The notes beneath the pieces were generated by a model. It worked only from the letters and a program-made list of their open reading frames with translations, had not been told where the DNA came from and did not search any database. This document shows positions 8,284 through 16,401 of a stretch of DNA of 64,000 nt, one piece after another (positions within the stretch are counted from its first letter, which is position 1; every line of letters begins with the position of its first letter). This DNA comes from Sneathiella litorea. Lineage in GTDB: Bacteria > Pseudomonadota > Alphaproteobacteria > Sneathiellales > Sneathiellaceae. Made by a program: the position numbers and the translations under genes. The stretch covers positions 124,357 through 188,356 of the forward strand of contig NZ_WTUW01000001.1 of assembly GCF_009882915.1 (NCBI RefSeq), in the 5' to 3' direction.

Positions 8284-8919
8284 TTATAGGTGTCTTACGC
8301 GGTTCATATCATTCACGAAATTTACGCGCCAACTCGTTTTAGTGGCGTTTTGGAATAGTGTTAAATGCGTCACGGAAAGCGGATCAATTGAGAGGGAAAG
8401 CATCCTTTCCGGCGCCATACCGAGGGCCAATCCGACGATTGCCCGGATTACCCCTGCGTGAGTGACAACTATCAGATGCTGATCTTTCTCAAAGTGACGT
8501 AAATCGTCCACTTCCCCTTGAATCCGACGAATAAGATCAACAAAGCTCTCTCCCCCCTCAGGTGTACCAGTGGCCGGATCATCAAAAAAGGCTTGATAAG
8601 TGATCGGGTCGATCGCCTCAACGGCCTGATACGTTTTTCCTTCCCATTGCCCGAAATTTTGCTCCCTGAGCATGGTACGTTCATGGATAGGGTGCTCTGC
8701 TCTCCCCTGCTTTCTCAGAATATGACGGGCTGTTTCCCGGCACCGCGCAAGATCGCTAGTGATGACAGCGCTGTCGGTTGGAAGCAGGCTTGCAAGCTGA
8801 TCCAGCCTGGCTGCGTCTGAAAAATCCGCGGACAAATCCAGATGACCATAGATTTTCCCAGCATTGACAGGCGCGTGACGCACTAACCACCATTCCCGCG
8901 TTAAATAGTCACATTTCAT
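8284..8919 (-). CDS. Histidine phosphatase, CobC-like (alpha-ribazole phosphatase candidate)
   Basis: 211 residues of the phosphoglycerate-mutase-like fold. The N-terminal catalytic histidine is in WWLVRHAPVNAGKIYGHLD (RHAP in place of RHG) and the second in HLIVVTHAGVIRAI near residue 155. The acid residue is in MLREQNFGQWEGKTYQ. Convergent placement beside cobT favours removal of the phosphate of alpha-ribazole phosphate, the next step of the lower-ligand branch. The family has many other substrates, so the specific role is an inference from context. Confidence 0.8.
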   Translation of the reverse strand: MKCDYLTREWWLVRHAPVNAGKIYGHLDLSADFSDAARLDQLASLLPTDSAVITSDLARCRETARHILRKQGRAEHPIHERTMLREQNFGQWEGKTYQAVEAIDPITYQAFFDDPATGTPEGGESFVDLIRRIQGEVDDLRHFEKDQHLIVVTHAGVIRAIVGLALGMAPERMLSLSIDPLSVTHLTLFQNATKTSWRVNFVNDMNRVRHL

Positions 8920-8951
8920 GTTATCAAAAGATCAATGCGCCAGATTGCCAT

Positions 8952-9473
8952 TTACTCCACTGTAATTTTGGTAAGCTGCCAAATCGATCGGCCATAGTAT
9001 TTTTCCTGGGCAAGCTCCTTATCCGTGTCATAGGGATAAATGATCCAAAAGGGAGAATAAACGCCTTCTTCCAGCCATTCTCCATCCATTTTATAAGCAA
9101 TAATCACGTCAAAATCCTGAGTATCTGAAATTGGAATTTCAACGGTATAGCCATCGACGGCCATGGCTTTAAGGACGCTCCCCTTCGCGTCAACTTTGTC
9201 CAGAATATCCCGTAATAGGGTACCCCGAAATCGCGTCTTACCCGTCGTCCAAGGACTGGATGTCACGATGTCGATTGGCGTCGAGGCTGCCATATCACCG
9301 GGACTAAAATATATAGCGCCATGTTGAGATTCGATTTCGCCAGTAATCATCAGCCTCTGCTCCTCAGCACGAGCTTGAGACGCGCCAAATGTGAACATGA
9401 GTGTCACTATGGCCAAAGCAAAAAAGTGCCCATACCTGAAAGGCCTGTATTTCTCTGTGCAAGAAGTCGTCAA
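8952..9473 (-). CDS. Secreted molybdopterin-dependent oxidoreductase-fold protein
   Basis: 173 residues: a signal peptide (hydrophobic FFALAIVTLMFTFGA, cleavage after ARA) and one domain like the small periplasmic proteins annotated as molybdopterin-binding oxidoreductases. Typical are RFRGTLLRDILDKV, the MAVDGYTVEIPISD segment and the end YYGRSIWQLTKITVE. The conserved cysteine of sulfite-oxidase-type enzymes is not visible in the domain, so catalysis is doubtful. The start appears to be a TTG, with GGAG 7 nt upstream. Elsewhere such proteins often precede sensor genes; here the next gene is the CobC-like phosphatase, about 30 nt downstream on the same strand. Confidence 0.7.
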   Translation of the reverse strand: MTTSCTEKYRPFRYGHFFALAIVTLMFTFGASQARAEEQRLMITGEIESQHGAIYFSPGDMAASTPIDIVTSSPWTTGKTRFRGTLLRDILDKVDAKGSVLKAMAVDGYTVEIPISDTQDFDVIIAYKMDGEWLEEGVYSPFWIIYPYDTDKELAQEKYYGRSIWQLTKITVE

Positions 9474-9561
9474 TGTTTCACTCCAGTTAATTCTCGATCA
9501 CTTGGCATGGCGGCCTTGATCAATTAAAGCTGCTTAAATCCACCTCATCCTGACGCAGAAG

Positions 9562-9591
9562 CGATAATGATGGAGGTGATCGTAATTATCG
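9562..9591. promoter_or_regulatory. Inverted repeat before the GT9 gene
   Basis: CGATAAT (9562-9568) and ATTATCG (9585-9591) are perfect 7-bp arms 16 nt apart, 42 nt before the GT9 ATG. The centre-to-centre distance of two helical turns suits a dimeric regulator. The 160-nt gap holds no gene. The regulator is unknown. Confidence 0.3.
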
Positions 9592-9633
9592 TATATGTAG
9601 CCGATACCAAAGATTTCGTTCAAAGGTTTTTTA

Positions 9634-10584
9634 ATGAAGCGAACATTATTCGTCGCCTCAAACCGGCTGGGAGACGCGGTCCTGACGACAGGAGTGTTGC
9701 ACTACCTCCTTGAGAAAGAACCAAATATCCCCGTCACTGTTATTTGCGGCAATATCCCAAAAAGCATATTTGAGGGTATCCCCGGCGTAGAGCGTGTCAT
9801 CAGCGTTAAGAAACGCCGCTTTAGCCTGCACTGGCCCGAGGTAGCGCTCAACTTGGGGCCTGTGTTCTGGCATCGCATCGTCGATTTTCGCGGCTCTCTC
9901 CTCGGCTTTCTTCCCGGCCGCCACCGGCACATATGGCGAGGTGGTCAGGATGACATTCATAAAGCCGTAGCCAATGCGAGACTAATCGGTCTGGACAGTC
10001 CCCTGCCCCCCCGCATTTCTCCAAACCTTGAACAAATCACTGCAAGTCAAAAGTGGTTGGGGCTGGAGAATGAGCGAAAACAGATTCTGGCACTCGCCCC
10101 AACAGCCAATTTCTACCAGAAACAATGGCACCATGAAAACTATCTCTGGCTTGCTAGAAAACTGACGACGCAAGGTGGCGTTCTTGAAGGTGCGCGCGTC
10201 GCGGTTTTTGGTGCTCCGGGAGAAGAGGCCCAGGCGATGCCTGTGGTGGAAGCTTTACCTCGCGAGCAGGTAATTGACCTTGTTGGAAAAACCACGCCAA
10301 TGGAGGCTGCAACGATCCTGTCGCAATGCGCCCTTTTTGTGGGTAACGACTCTGGCCTGATGCATACAGCTGTGGCTGTTGGGATTCCGACTGTTGCGCT
10401 TTTTGGTATAGGCAAACCCACGGTCTATGCCCCTTGGGGCGAAAAATCCTTATGCCTGAAAAGCACCCCTCCCGGTACGCCGATTACCAGAATAGCGAAA
10501 ACCGCAGACTCCGAAGAGAAAGAGCCGCTCCCCCTTGAGTATGTGCTTGATGAAATAGAAACATTCTATCGCAAGATCAGCTAA
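9634..10584 (+). CDS. Glycosyltransferase family 9 (heptosyltransferase-like)
   Basis: 316 residues of the GT9 fold that adds heptose or similar sugars to lipopolysaccharide core at the inner membrane. The N-terminal Rossmann part has VASNRLGDAVLTTGVLHYL, matching the GD motif of the family. The donor-binding half has FVGNDSGLMHTAVAVGIPTVALFG near residue 235. It is probably an envelope sugar transferase. It converges on the MsbA-like exporter gene, a pairing that suits lipid A-core assembly, although the two are not co-transcribed. Confidence 0.85.
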   Translation: MKRTLFVASNRLGDAVLTTGVLHYLLEKEPNIPVTVICGNIPKSIFEGIPGVERVISVKKRRFSLHWPEVALNLGPVFWHRIVDFRGSLLGFLPGRHRHIWRGGQDDIHKAVANARLIGLDSPLPPRISPNLEQITASQKWLGLENERKQILALAPTANFYQKQWHHENYLWLARKLTTQGGVLEGARVAVFGAPGEEAQAMPVVEALPREQVIDLVGKTTPMEAATILSQCALFVGNDSGLMHTAVAVGIPTVALFGIGKPTVYAPWGEKSLCLKSTPPGTPITRIAKTADSEEKEPLPLEYVLDEIETFYRKIS

Positions 10585-10597
10585 GAAACGCTTATGG

Positions 10598-12481
10598 CTA
10601 AACAGGCTTTGTTCTTACTGGAGGCGTTACCCCGCCGTCGAACGAAAATTGATGATTATAGAGATCCGCATAGACGCCCTCTTTTTCCAACAGCTCGTCA
10701 TGGCTGCCACTTTCTACAATCATACCATCCACTACCACATTTATTATATCTGCATCGAGAATAGTCGAAAGGCGATGGGCAATCACGAGGGAGGTTCGCC
10801 CTTTCATCAGATGTTTAAGTGCCGACTGAATTTTGCGCTCGGATTCGGTATCCAATGCAGAGGTCGCTTCATCCAGTAGCAGGATGGGAGCATCCTTCAA
10901 CATGGCCCGCGCGATGGAAATTCTCTGTTTCTGACCGCCGGAGAGCCGGACGCCATGACTTCCAACCATGGTGTCATACCCCTTTGGAAGTGCCGTCACG
11001 AAATCATGAACCGCGGCCGCTTTCGCCGCGGCAATAAGCTCAGCGTCGGTTGCATCGTCCCGGCCATAGGCGATATTTGCCTTAATTGTATCATCAAACA
11101 AAAAGACATCCTGACTTACAAGCGCAATTTTCTGTCGGAGCGAGGCCATGGTGACGTCACGGATATTCTGTCCATCAACCAGAATGTTGCCTTCGTCCAC
11201 ATCATAGAATCTCGGGATTAGATTGAGAATAGTGGACTTCCCGCCCCCGGAAGGCCCCACAAGCGCCACCCTTTTTCCCGCCTCCAATTTAAGTGAAATG
11301 TCTTTCAGGACAACTTCATCAGGATTGTAGGAAAATTTGACATGGTCGAACTCTATATCTCCCCGTTTAAACTCAATAGGAGTCGCCGCCGGACTGTCGA
11401 CCACCTTATGATCAACATCCAGCAGTGTAAAAATCCGTTGTACGGCAGCAAGGCCCGTTTGCATGCGTGGGAAAAGTTTTGCAACGCTCTTGATGGGTTG
11501 GTAGGCAAGCATGATTGCCGTAATGAACGCGAAGAAAGTACCCGGCGTCGTCTGACCATCGATAACGTTGCTGGCCCCATAAAAAATTACGCCAGCGATC
11601 AAGAAGCCCGCTAATGTTTCGACGATAGGTCCGCTCGATGCCTCTATTCGCAGCGCCTTGAACTGGATACGGAAACGATCCTCAATCACTTCATTGCCCT
11701 GTTGGACCGCCTGCGTTTCGCGGTCATAAGCCTTGACCACACGAATACCCTGAAAATTCTCCTCCAAGAATGAACTGAAATCCGCGGTCTGTTCAAGCAC
11801 CTTGTTAGAGGCCTTACGGGATCGTTTACCAAGTTGGCGGATTGCCAGCGCTCCGGGGGGCAGGGCTATCAATGTAGCCAGCGCCATTTTCCAGTCATAA
11901 TAAAAGAGTGAGGCAATCAGGAATATTGCCGTCAGGCTGTCCTTGGTCATTACCACCAAAGTCTGGGTCGCCACCGTTTTCAGATAGTTTGTATCAAATA
12001 CAAAGCGGGAAATCAGTTCGCCGGATGAATTGTCGTGAAACCAGGCGAGATCCGCGAACACAAGTTTCCTGAAAAGATTTTTCTGAATGTCGGAAACAAC
12101 GCGCGTCCCCACCCAGTCCATTACAATGGTCTGACCATAAGTCGCAAAACCGCGCGCGGCAAATATACCAATTACAGCAAGTGTGGTGTAGATAACGAAG
12201 TCGGAGTTTTTATCGAAAAACACTTCATCAATGATTGGCTTCATTACAAAAGCTGTTGCCGTTGCGGTCAAGGCACTCACGATCATAAAGATAATCGCGA
12301 GGAAAAGCCGGCCTTTATAAAGTGAGACATAGTCCCGCAACAATCGACCATAAAGGGCGACAGTCGCTGATTTGTCTGGCATTTTGGGTGTTGGTTGGCT
12401 CAATATTTTTTCCGGCTTCACCTGTCTAAACTGCCTCACAGGTATCACAAGCCCTGTTTCCTGAATAGATAAAATGCCCAT
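10598..12481 (-). CDS. ABC exporter, fused permease-ATPase (MsbA-like)
   Basis: 627 residues: six membrane helices in about residues 50-340, then an ATPase with Walker A GPSGGGKST, signature LSGGQKQRISIARAM, Walker B ILLLDEATSALD and an intact switch histidine (LVIAHRLS). This half-transporter should dimerise and export a lipid or hydrophobic compound; MsbA-type lipid A flipping is the leading guess because of the GT9 neighbour. The first 33 residues before MPDKSATVALYG are not conserved-looking and neither start has a clear ribosome binding site, so 12382 is an alternative start. The divergent region upstream contains the Fur boxes of the iron operon. Confidence 0.9.
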   Translation of the reverse strand: MGILSIQETGLVIPVRQFRQVKPEKILSQPTPKMPDKSATVALYGRLLRDYVSLYKGRLFLAIIFMIVSALTATATAFVMKPIIDEVFFDKNSDFVIYTTLAVIGIFAARGFATYGQTIVMDWVGTRVVSDIQKNLFRKLVFADLAWFHDNSSGELISRFVFDTNYLKTVATQTLVVMTKDSLTAIFLIASLFYYDWKMALATLIALPPGALAIRQLGKRSRKASNKVLEQTADFSSFLEENFQGIRVVKAYDRETQAVQQGNEVIEDRFRIQFKALRIEASSGPIVETLAGFLIAGVIFYGASNVIDGQTTPGTFFAFITAIMLAYQPIKSVAKLFPRMQTGLAAVQRIFTLLDVDHKVVDSPAATPIEFKRGDIEFDHVKFSYNPDEVVLKDISLKLEAGKRVALVGPSGGGKSTILNLIPRFYDVDEGNILVDGQNIRDVTMASLRQKIALVSQDVFLFDDTIKANIAYGRDDATDAELIAAAKAAAVHDFVTALPKGYDTMVGSHGVRLSGGQKQRISIARAMLKDAPILLLDEATSALDTESERKIQSALKHLMKGRTSLVIAHRLSTILDADIINVVVDGMIVESGSHDELLEKEGVYADLYNHQFSFDGGVTPPVRTKPV

Positions 12482-12580
12482 TTTTACAAGCGTGCGATAA
12501 AGACCCGGCTTAGATACAACAGTTTCTGCCCCGCGCTCTCTAATCCTGCCAGCTAAATGAATTTCTCCACAGTTTTTTAT

Positions 12581-12595
12581 TGCTAATGATTATCA
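12581..12595. promoter_or_regulatory. Fur box 1
   Basis: TGCTAATGATTATCA matches the 15-bp Fur consensus TGATAATnATTATCA at 13 of 14 defined positions. It lies just upstream of the candidate -35 of the iron operon and about 100 nt before the divergent exporter gene. Confidence 0.75.
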
Positions 12596-12604
12596 CTTTT
12601 ATTA

Positions 12605-12633
12605 TTGACTATAGATGAGAATGAAAATCATAC
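12605..12633 (+). promoter_or_regulatory. Candidate sigma-70 promoter of the iron operon
   Basis: TTGACT (12605-12610) is a near-consensus -35. With a 17-nt spacer the -10 would fall at 12628-12633, in TCATAC, a weak hexamer; a shift of a few bases into ACTTAATAT is possible. The two Fur boxes flank and overlap this span, as expected of a repressible promoter. Confidence 0.45.
12616..12630. promoter_or_regulatory. Fur box 2
   Basis: TGAGAATGAAAATCA matches the Fur consensus at 12 of 14 defined positions. It falls between the candidate -35 and -10. The in-frame ATG at 12615 overlaps this box, which argues that translation starts further on, at 12657. Confidence 0.7.
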
Positions 12634-12656
12634 TTAATATCAGAAAGACAATTTTT

Positions 12657-13739
12657 ATGTTGCACGTCCCTTTAAGGCCGACGACGCTGACCCTTGTGTT
12701 CACGACCGCCCTACCTTTTATGCTCTTTAGCCTGCCTGTCTCTGCCGAAGAGGAGAGCTTTCCGAAAATTACAGGGGAGCTTTCCGTCGAGGTTGAGAAT
12801 GACTGGACATATCAGTCAGATGATCCGGATGCTGAAATTAACGACCTTTACCCCACTGTTGTTCTGGGTACAAATGTTGCCTTCACAGAAGTCTTTTCAT
12901 TAAATTTCGAAGCAACACTCGAACCCGTTGAAGATGCAACCAGCGACCGCGCGTTTGAGGATTTAGGTGGATATCTTAATATCATTACCGTTAACTACGA
13001 TGGCGAGGCGGTTTCCGCATATGCCGGTAAATTCACCCCCAATTTCGGTATTGCGTGGGATATCGCGCCGGGCATTTTCGGCACCAACCTCAATGAAGAT
13101 TATGAACTCGCGGAGATGATTGGTTTCGGGGGCGGCTTTCATTTTGAGGCGGCGGGCGAACATACAATATCAGCCAGCACATTCTTTCAGGATACCAGCT
13201 TTCTGAGCAATTCTGTCGGCACACAGCGTGGGCCATTGCGCCTTTCTGACGGCGGCGCCGGCAACACGGAAAACTTCTCGTCATTTGCGGTCGCGCTCGA
13301 TGGTAATTTTCAGAAACTTCCCGGATTTCGTTATCACCTTGGTCTTTCCTCACTTGGCGCAGGCGAAGACGGCAACGACCGACAGCTTGGTTATGCAATT
13401 GGCGGGGAATATGCCTTCAATATAGGAGAGGATGTAACCCTCTCTCCTATGGCCGAGTATGTCTATTTCGACAATTATGGTGGTATCGACAACGACACAG
13501 CGAAATATTTTACCGCCGGTCTGGCGTTAAACTATGAGAACTGGGCTGCTTCCTCAACCTATCAGCTTCGCGACACCGAAGTCGGTGGCGTTATGACGGA
13601 CGATCACGTTGTCGATCTCACTGTGGGCTATGTCTTTGATATGGGTCTTGGCGTCGCTGCAGCCTGGCGCAGCGCAGAAGAAGACAATATCGACTCCGAA
13701 GGTCTCGGCCTCCTCCTTTCCTATGCAATTGACTTTTAA
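12657..13739 (+). CDS. Outer-membrane beta-barrel protein of the iron operon
   Basis: About 360 residues. The start at 12657 gives a standard signal peptide (basic start, then TLTLVFTTALPFMLF, cleavage after VSA). The mature part alternates short polar and aromatic strands (for example AYAGKFTPNFGIAWDI and the closing VVDLTVGYVFDMGLG) and ends in phenylalanine, the usual barrel C-terminus. I see no TonB box or plug domain, so it is a porin-like barrel and not a TonB receptor. First gene of the Fur-boxed operon, 14 nt before the imelysin gene. Passage of iron or an iron chelate across the outer membrane is inferred from position only. Confidence 0.8.
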   Translation: MLHVPLRPTTLTLVFTTALPFMLFSLPVSAEEESFPKITGELSVEVENDWTYQSDDPDAEINDLYPTVVLGTNVAFTEVFSLNFEATLEPVEDATSDRAFEDLGGYLNIITVNYDGEAVSAYAGKFTPNFGIAWDIAPGIFGTNLNEDYELAEMIGFGGGFHFEAAGEHTISASTFFQDTSFLSNSVGTQRGPLRLSDGGAGNTENFSSFAVALDGNFQKLPGFRYHLGLSSLGAGEDGNDRQLGYAIGGEYAFNIGEDVTLSPMAEYVYFDNYGGIDNDTAKYFTAGLALNYENWAASSTYQLRDTEVGGVMTDDHVVDLTVGYVFDMGLGVAAAWRSAEEDNIDSEGLGLLLSYAIDF

Positions 13740-13753
13740 ACCTGAGGTATCCG

Positions 13754-14983
13754 ATGAAAAAAATTAACCTTTATGCTGGCATTTCCTGTATTGCGCTAGC
13801 ACTTGCTTCCACAACTTATGCATCGCAAACTGATCCTATCCGGAACATCTCGAGCTATGCACTCGATAAGGATGCCGCCGGATATATTCCAAAATATGAT
13901 GCCTATCCGGTCATCGCAAACTATGCCGCACTGGTCGCGGAGAATTACAAGCAATCCCTGCTCGATGCTCAGGATTTACAGTCTGCGATCGCAACTCTAT
14001 TAGAAAACCCCTCGGATAATACGCTGAATGCTGCACGGAATGCCTGGATCAATGCCCGCACAAGCTATCTGCAGACAGAGGCATTTCGTTTCTATGAAGG
14101 CCCCATTGACTATGTTGATGAGAAAACAGGTGAAGAAGGTCCGGAAGGAAGATTAAACGCCTGGCCCATTAATGAAGGCTTTATCGACTATGTCGAAGGA
14201 AACCCAGAGGCCGGGATCATCAACGATACCTCGATTGAGATAACGGTCGACTCCATCCGGGATAAGGATCAGGTGGAGGATGAGGCCGATGTGACGACGG
14301 GCTTCCACGCCATCGAATTCCTGCTTTGGGGGCAGGACATGAACCCTACGTCACCAGGGAACCGCCCCGTTACAGACTTTACCGCGGGTGAAGGCAACAA
14401 TGATCGGCGAAGGCTGTATCTGCAGACGATAACCGAGATGCTGGTTGCCGACCTGGATTGGCTTAAGACAGCCTGGGATGCCAGCAATCCGGACAGCTAC
14501 GCCGCGAAATTCAAAGCATACTCAGATCGCGAAGCACTTGGCCGGATCCTCACATCGCTCGCAACGCTGAGCGAGTTTGAACTTGCCCTGGAACGAATTG
14601 CAACTGGCCTGGATAGTGGTGATCAGGAGGATGAACAATCCTGCTTCTCCGACAATACGCTCAATGACATCATTTTTGATCAGCGCGGTATTCGCAATGT
14701 CTACTTCGGCAGCTATGGAAACGTGAATGGCCTCGGCCTGAATGATCTGATTGGTGATCTGGCACCGGACCTCAACAATCGGATGATCACAGCGCTCAAC
14801 CAAACGGACGCAGCCATTTCGACCCTCAACTATCCTTTCGACTCTATTCTGGCATCCGAACAAAATAGCAAGGCCCGTGCGGAAGCCGAAACCGTAATCG
14901 CCGCCCTGCAAGCACAGTCAGATGTCATTAAGGACATCGGCAAGTTATTGGGGGTCAAGGTCATTGTCCCAACTGGCGGTTAA
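13754..14983 (+). CDS. Imelysin family iron-regulated protein (M75-like)
   Basis: 409 residues: signal peptide (hydrophobic AGISCIALALAS, cleavage after TYA) and an imelysin domain. The hallmark GxHxxE motif is GFHAIE at residues 183-188, followed by FLLWGQD. The family, named IrpA, ICMP or insulin-cleaving protease elsewhere, is periplasmic or surface-anchored and induced by iron limitation; metal binding through GxHxxE is likely, while protease activity is doubtful. The C-terminal half, with DQRGIRNVYFGSYG, matches the longer imelysin architecture. It is 18 nt upstream of the di-heme gene and preceded by a GAGG ribosome binding site. Confidence 0.93.
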   Translation: MKKINLYAGISCIALALASTTYASQTDPIRNISSYALDKDAAGYIPKYDAYPVIANYAALVAENYKQSLLDAQDLQSAIATLLENPSDNTLNAARNAWINARTSYLQTEAFRFYEGPIDYVDEKTGEEGPEGRLNAWPINEGFIDYVEGNPEAGIINDTSIEITVDSIRDKDQVEDEADVTTGFHAIEFLLWGQDMNPTSPGNRPVTDFTAGEGNNDRRRLYLQTITEMLVADLDWLKTAWDASNPDSYAAKFKAYSDREALGRILTSLATLSEFELALERIATGLDSGDQEDEQSCFSDNTLNDIIFDQRGIRNVYFGSYGNVNGLGLNDLIGDLAPDLNNRMITALNQTDAAISTLNYPFDSILASEQNSKARAEAETVIAALQAQSDVIKDIGKLLGVKVIVPTGG

Positions 14984-15001
14984 GAAGGATTTTGAACCCC
15001 T

Positions 15002-16399
15002 ATGACACCGAAACTTTGGATAATAGCGGCTGCAATAATATCGCTTTTACTACAGGCCACGCCTGTAAATGCCAGCTATGATACCAAGGCACCAATATCC
15101 GATTCCCCGGGCGGCGACACCACGCAGCCGACCCGGGGTAAAAACTCTTTTTCACTTCCGGCCGCGAATATAAGCCGTGAACAATTGAGGATTTTTTTCT
15201 TCGGAAACAAACTCTTTAACACTAACTGGGTAATTGCGCCCGCATCAGTCAAGACACTGGATGGGCTCGGCCCAACCTTTAACCGCGTCTCCTGCTCAGG
15301 TTGCCATTTACGCGACGGGCGTGGCCAACCGCCAGAAAAAAAGGGCGACGAATTTCTCTCCATGCTGTTCCGGCTGAGCATTCCCGGGACGGATAAACAT
15401 GGTGGCCCAAACCCTCATCCCGTCTATGGTGATCAGCTGAATGATCGTGCAATCCCCTCTGTGCCCGCAGAGGGCAAGGTGGTCATCGAAAACACAAAGA
15501 TTGCTGGTCAATACGCAGACGGAACCCCCTATACACTACTCCGGCCTGAGTATCATTTCATGGATCTCAACTTTGGCCCGCTTGGCCCCGACACTATGAT
15601 CTCTCCCCGGGTTGCGCCCGCGGTCATTGGCCTCGGCTTGCTGGAAGCTATATCGGAAGAAGACTTGCACGCTCTCGCGGATCCTGACGATATCGATGGT
15701 GACGGCATTTCCGGCCGTCTCAATCATGTATGGGATCAAAGCGAGAAGGCGATGAGTATTGGCCGCTTTGGCTGGAAATCAAATTCAGCTTCCCTGCTTC
15801 ACCAGAACGCTTCGGCCGCAGCTGGGGATATTGGTCTTACAACCACTCTTTTCCCTGACAAGAATTGTCCAGAGGCACAAGTAGCCTGTCATCAGGCGCC
15901 GGGTGGCAATACACCTGAAATCAGTGATGAATTTCTTGAAAAACTGACCCTTTACACCCAGGTACTTGCCGTACCGTCACGTCGCCATGCCAAGAATCCA
16001 GATGTTCTGGCGGGCGAGACTCTTTTTCGGGAAATTGGCTGTGCTTCTTGCCATGTTTCGACCTTCGTGACGGGAACACACCCTACCCTAACGCTGCTGT
16101 CAGACCAGACAATTCATCCGTTCACAGATCTCTTGCTGCATGACATGGGAGAGGATCTTGCCGATGAACGACCAGACTTCGCGGCGACAGGCCGGGAGTG
16201 GCGAACTGCACCGCTTTGGGGAATTGGTCTGGTTGCCGCAGTTAACAAACATACAAATTTCCTCCATGATGGCCGCGCCCGGTCAATTGAAGAAGCAATT
16301 CTTTGGCATGGAGGAGAAGCACAAAAAAGCCAGGAGGCCTTTAAAAACCTGAGAGCCTCTGAACGTTCTCAATTGCTGGCCTTTCTTAACTCACTATAG
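15002..16399 (+). CDS. Di-heme oxidoreductase (DUF1111, thiol oxidoreductase family)
   Basis: 465 residues with a signal peptide (cleavage after VNA) and two c-type heme motifs: CSGCH at residues 98-102 and CASCH near residue 350. Other family blocks are GRGQPP after the first heme, SPRVAPAVIGLGLLEAI, DDIDGDGISGR, IGRFGWKSN and the closing FLHDGRARSIEEAILWHGGEA. It should sit in the periplasm and transfer electrons. Next to imelysins, such proteins are thought to change the redox state of iron during uptake. In related operons a second imelysin and a DUF1513 protein follow; here the operon ends at this gene, 2 nt before a convergent MFS gene. Confidence 0.92.
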   Translation: MTPKLWIIAAAIISLLLQATPVNASYDTKAPISDSPGGDTTQPTRGKNSFSLPAANISREQLRIFFFGNKLFNTNWVIAPASVKTLDGLGPTFNRVSCSGCHLRDGRGQPPEKKGDEFLSMLFRLSIPGTDKHGGPNPHPVYGDQLNDRAIPSVPAEGKVVIENTKIAGQYADGTPYTLLRPEYHFMDLNFGPLGPDTMISPRVAPAVIGLGLLEAISEEDLHALADPDDIDGDGISGRLNHVWDQSEKAMSIGRFGWKSNSASLLHQNASAAAGDIGLTTTLFPDKNCPEAQVACHQAPGGNTPEISDEFLEKLTLYTQVLAVPSRRHAKNPDVLAGETLFREIGCASCHVSTFVTGTHPTLTLLSDQTIHPFTDLLLHDMGEDLADERPDFAATGREWRTAPLWGIGLVAAVNKHTNFLHDGRARSIEEAILWHGGEAQKSQEAFKNLRASERSQLLAFLNSL

Positions 16400-16401
16400 A
16401 C

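Noticed and set aside
12615-12656. In-frame ATG at 12615 as start of the barrel gene
   Set aside because: It overlaps the second Fur box, has no ribosome binding site and would bury the signal peptide.
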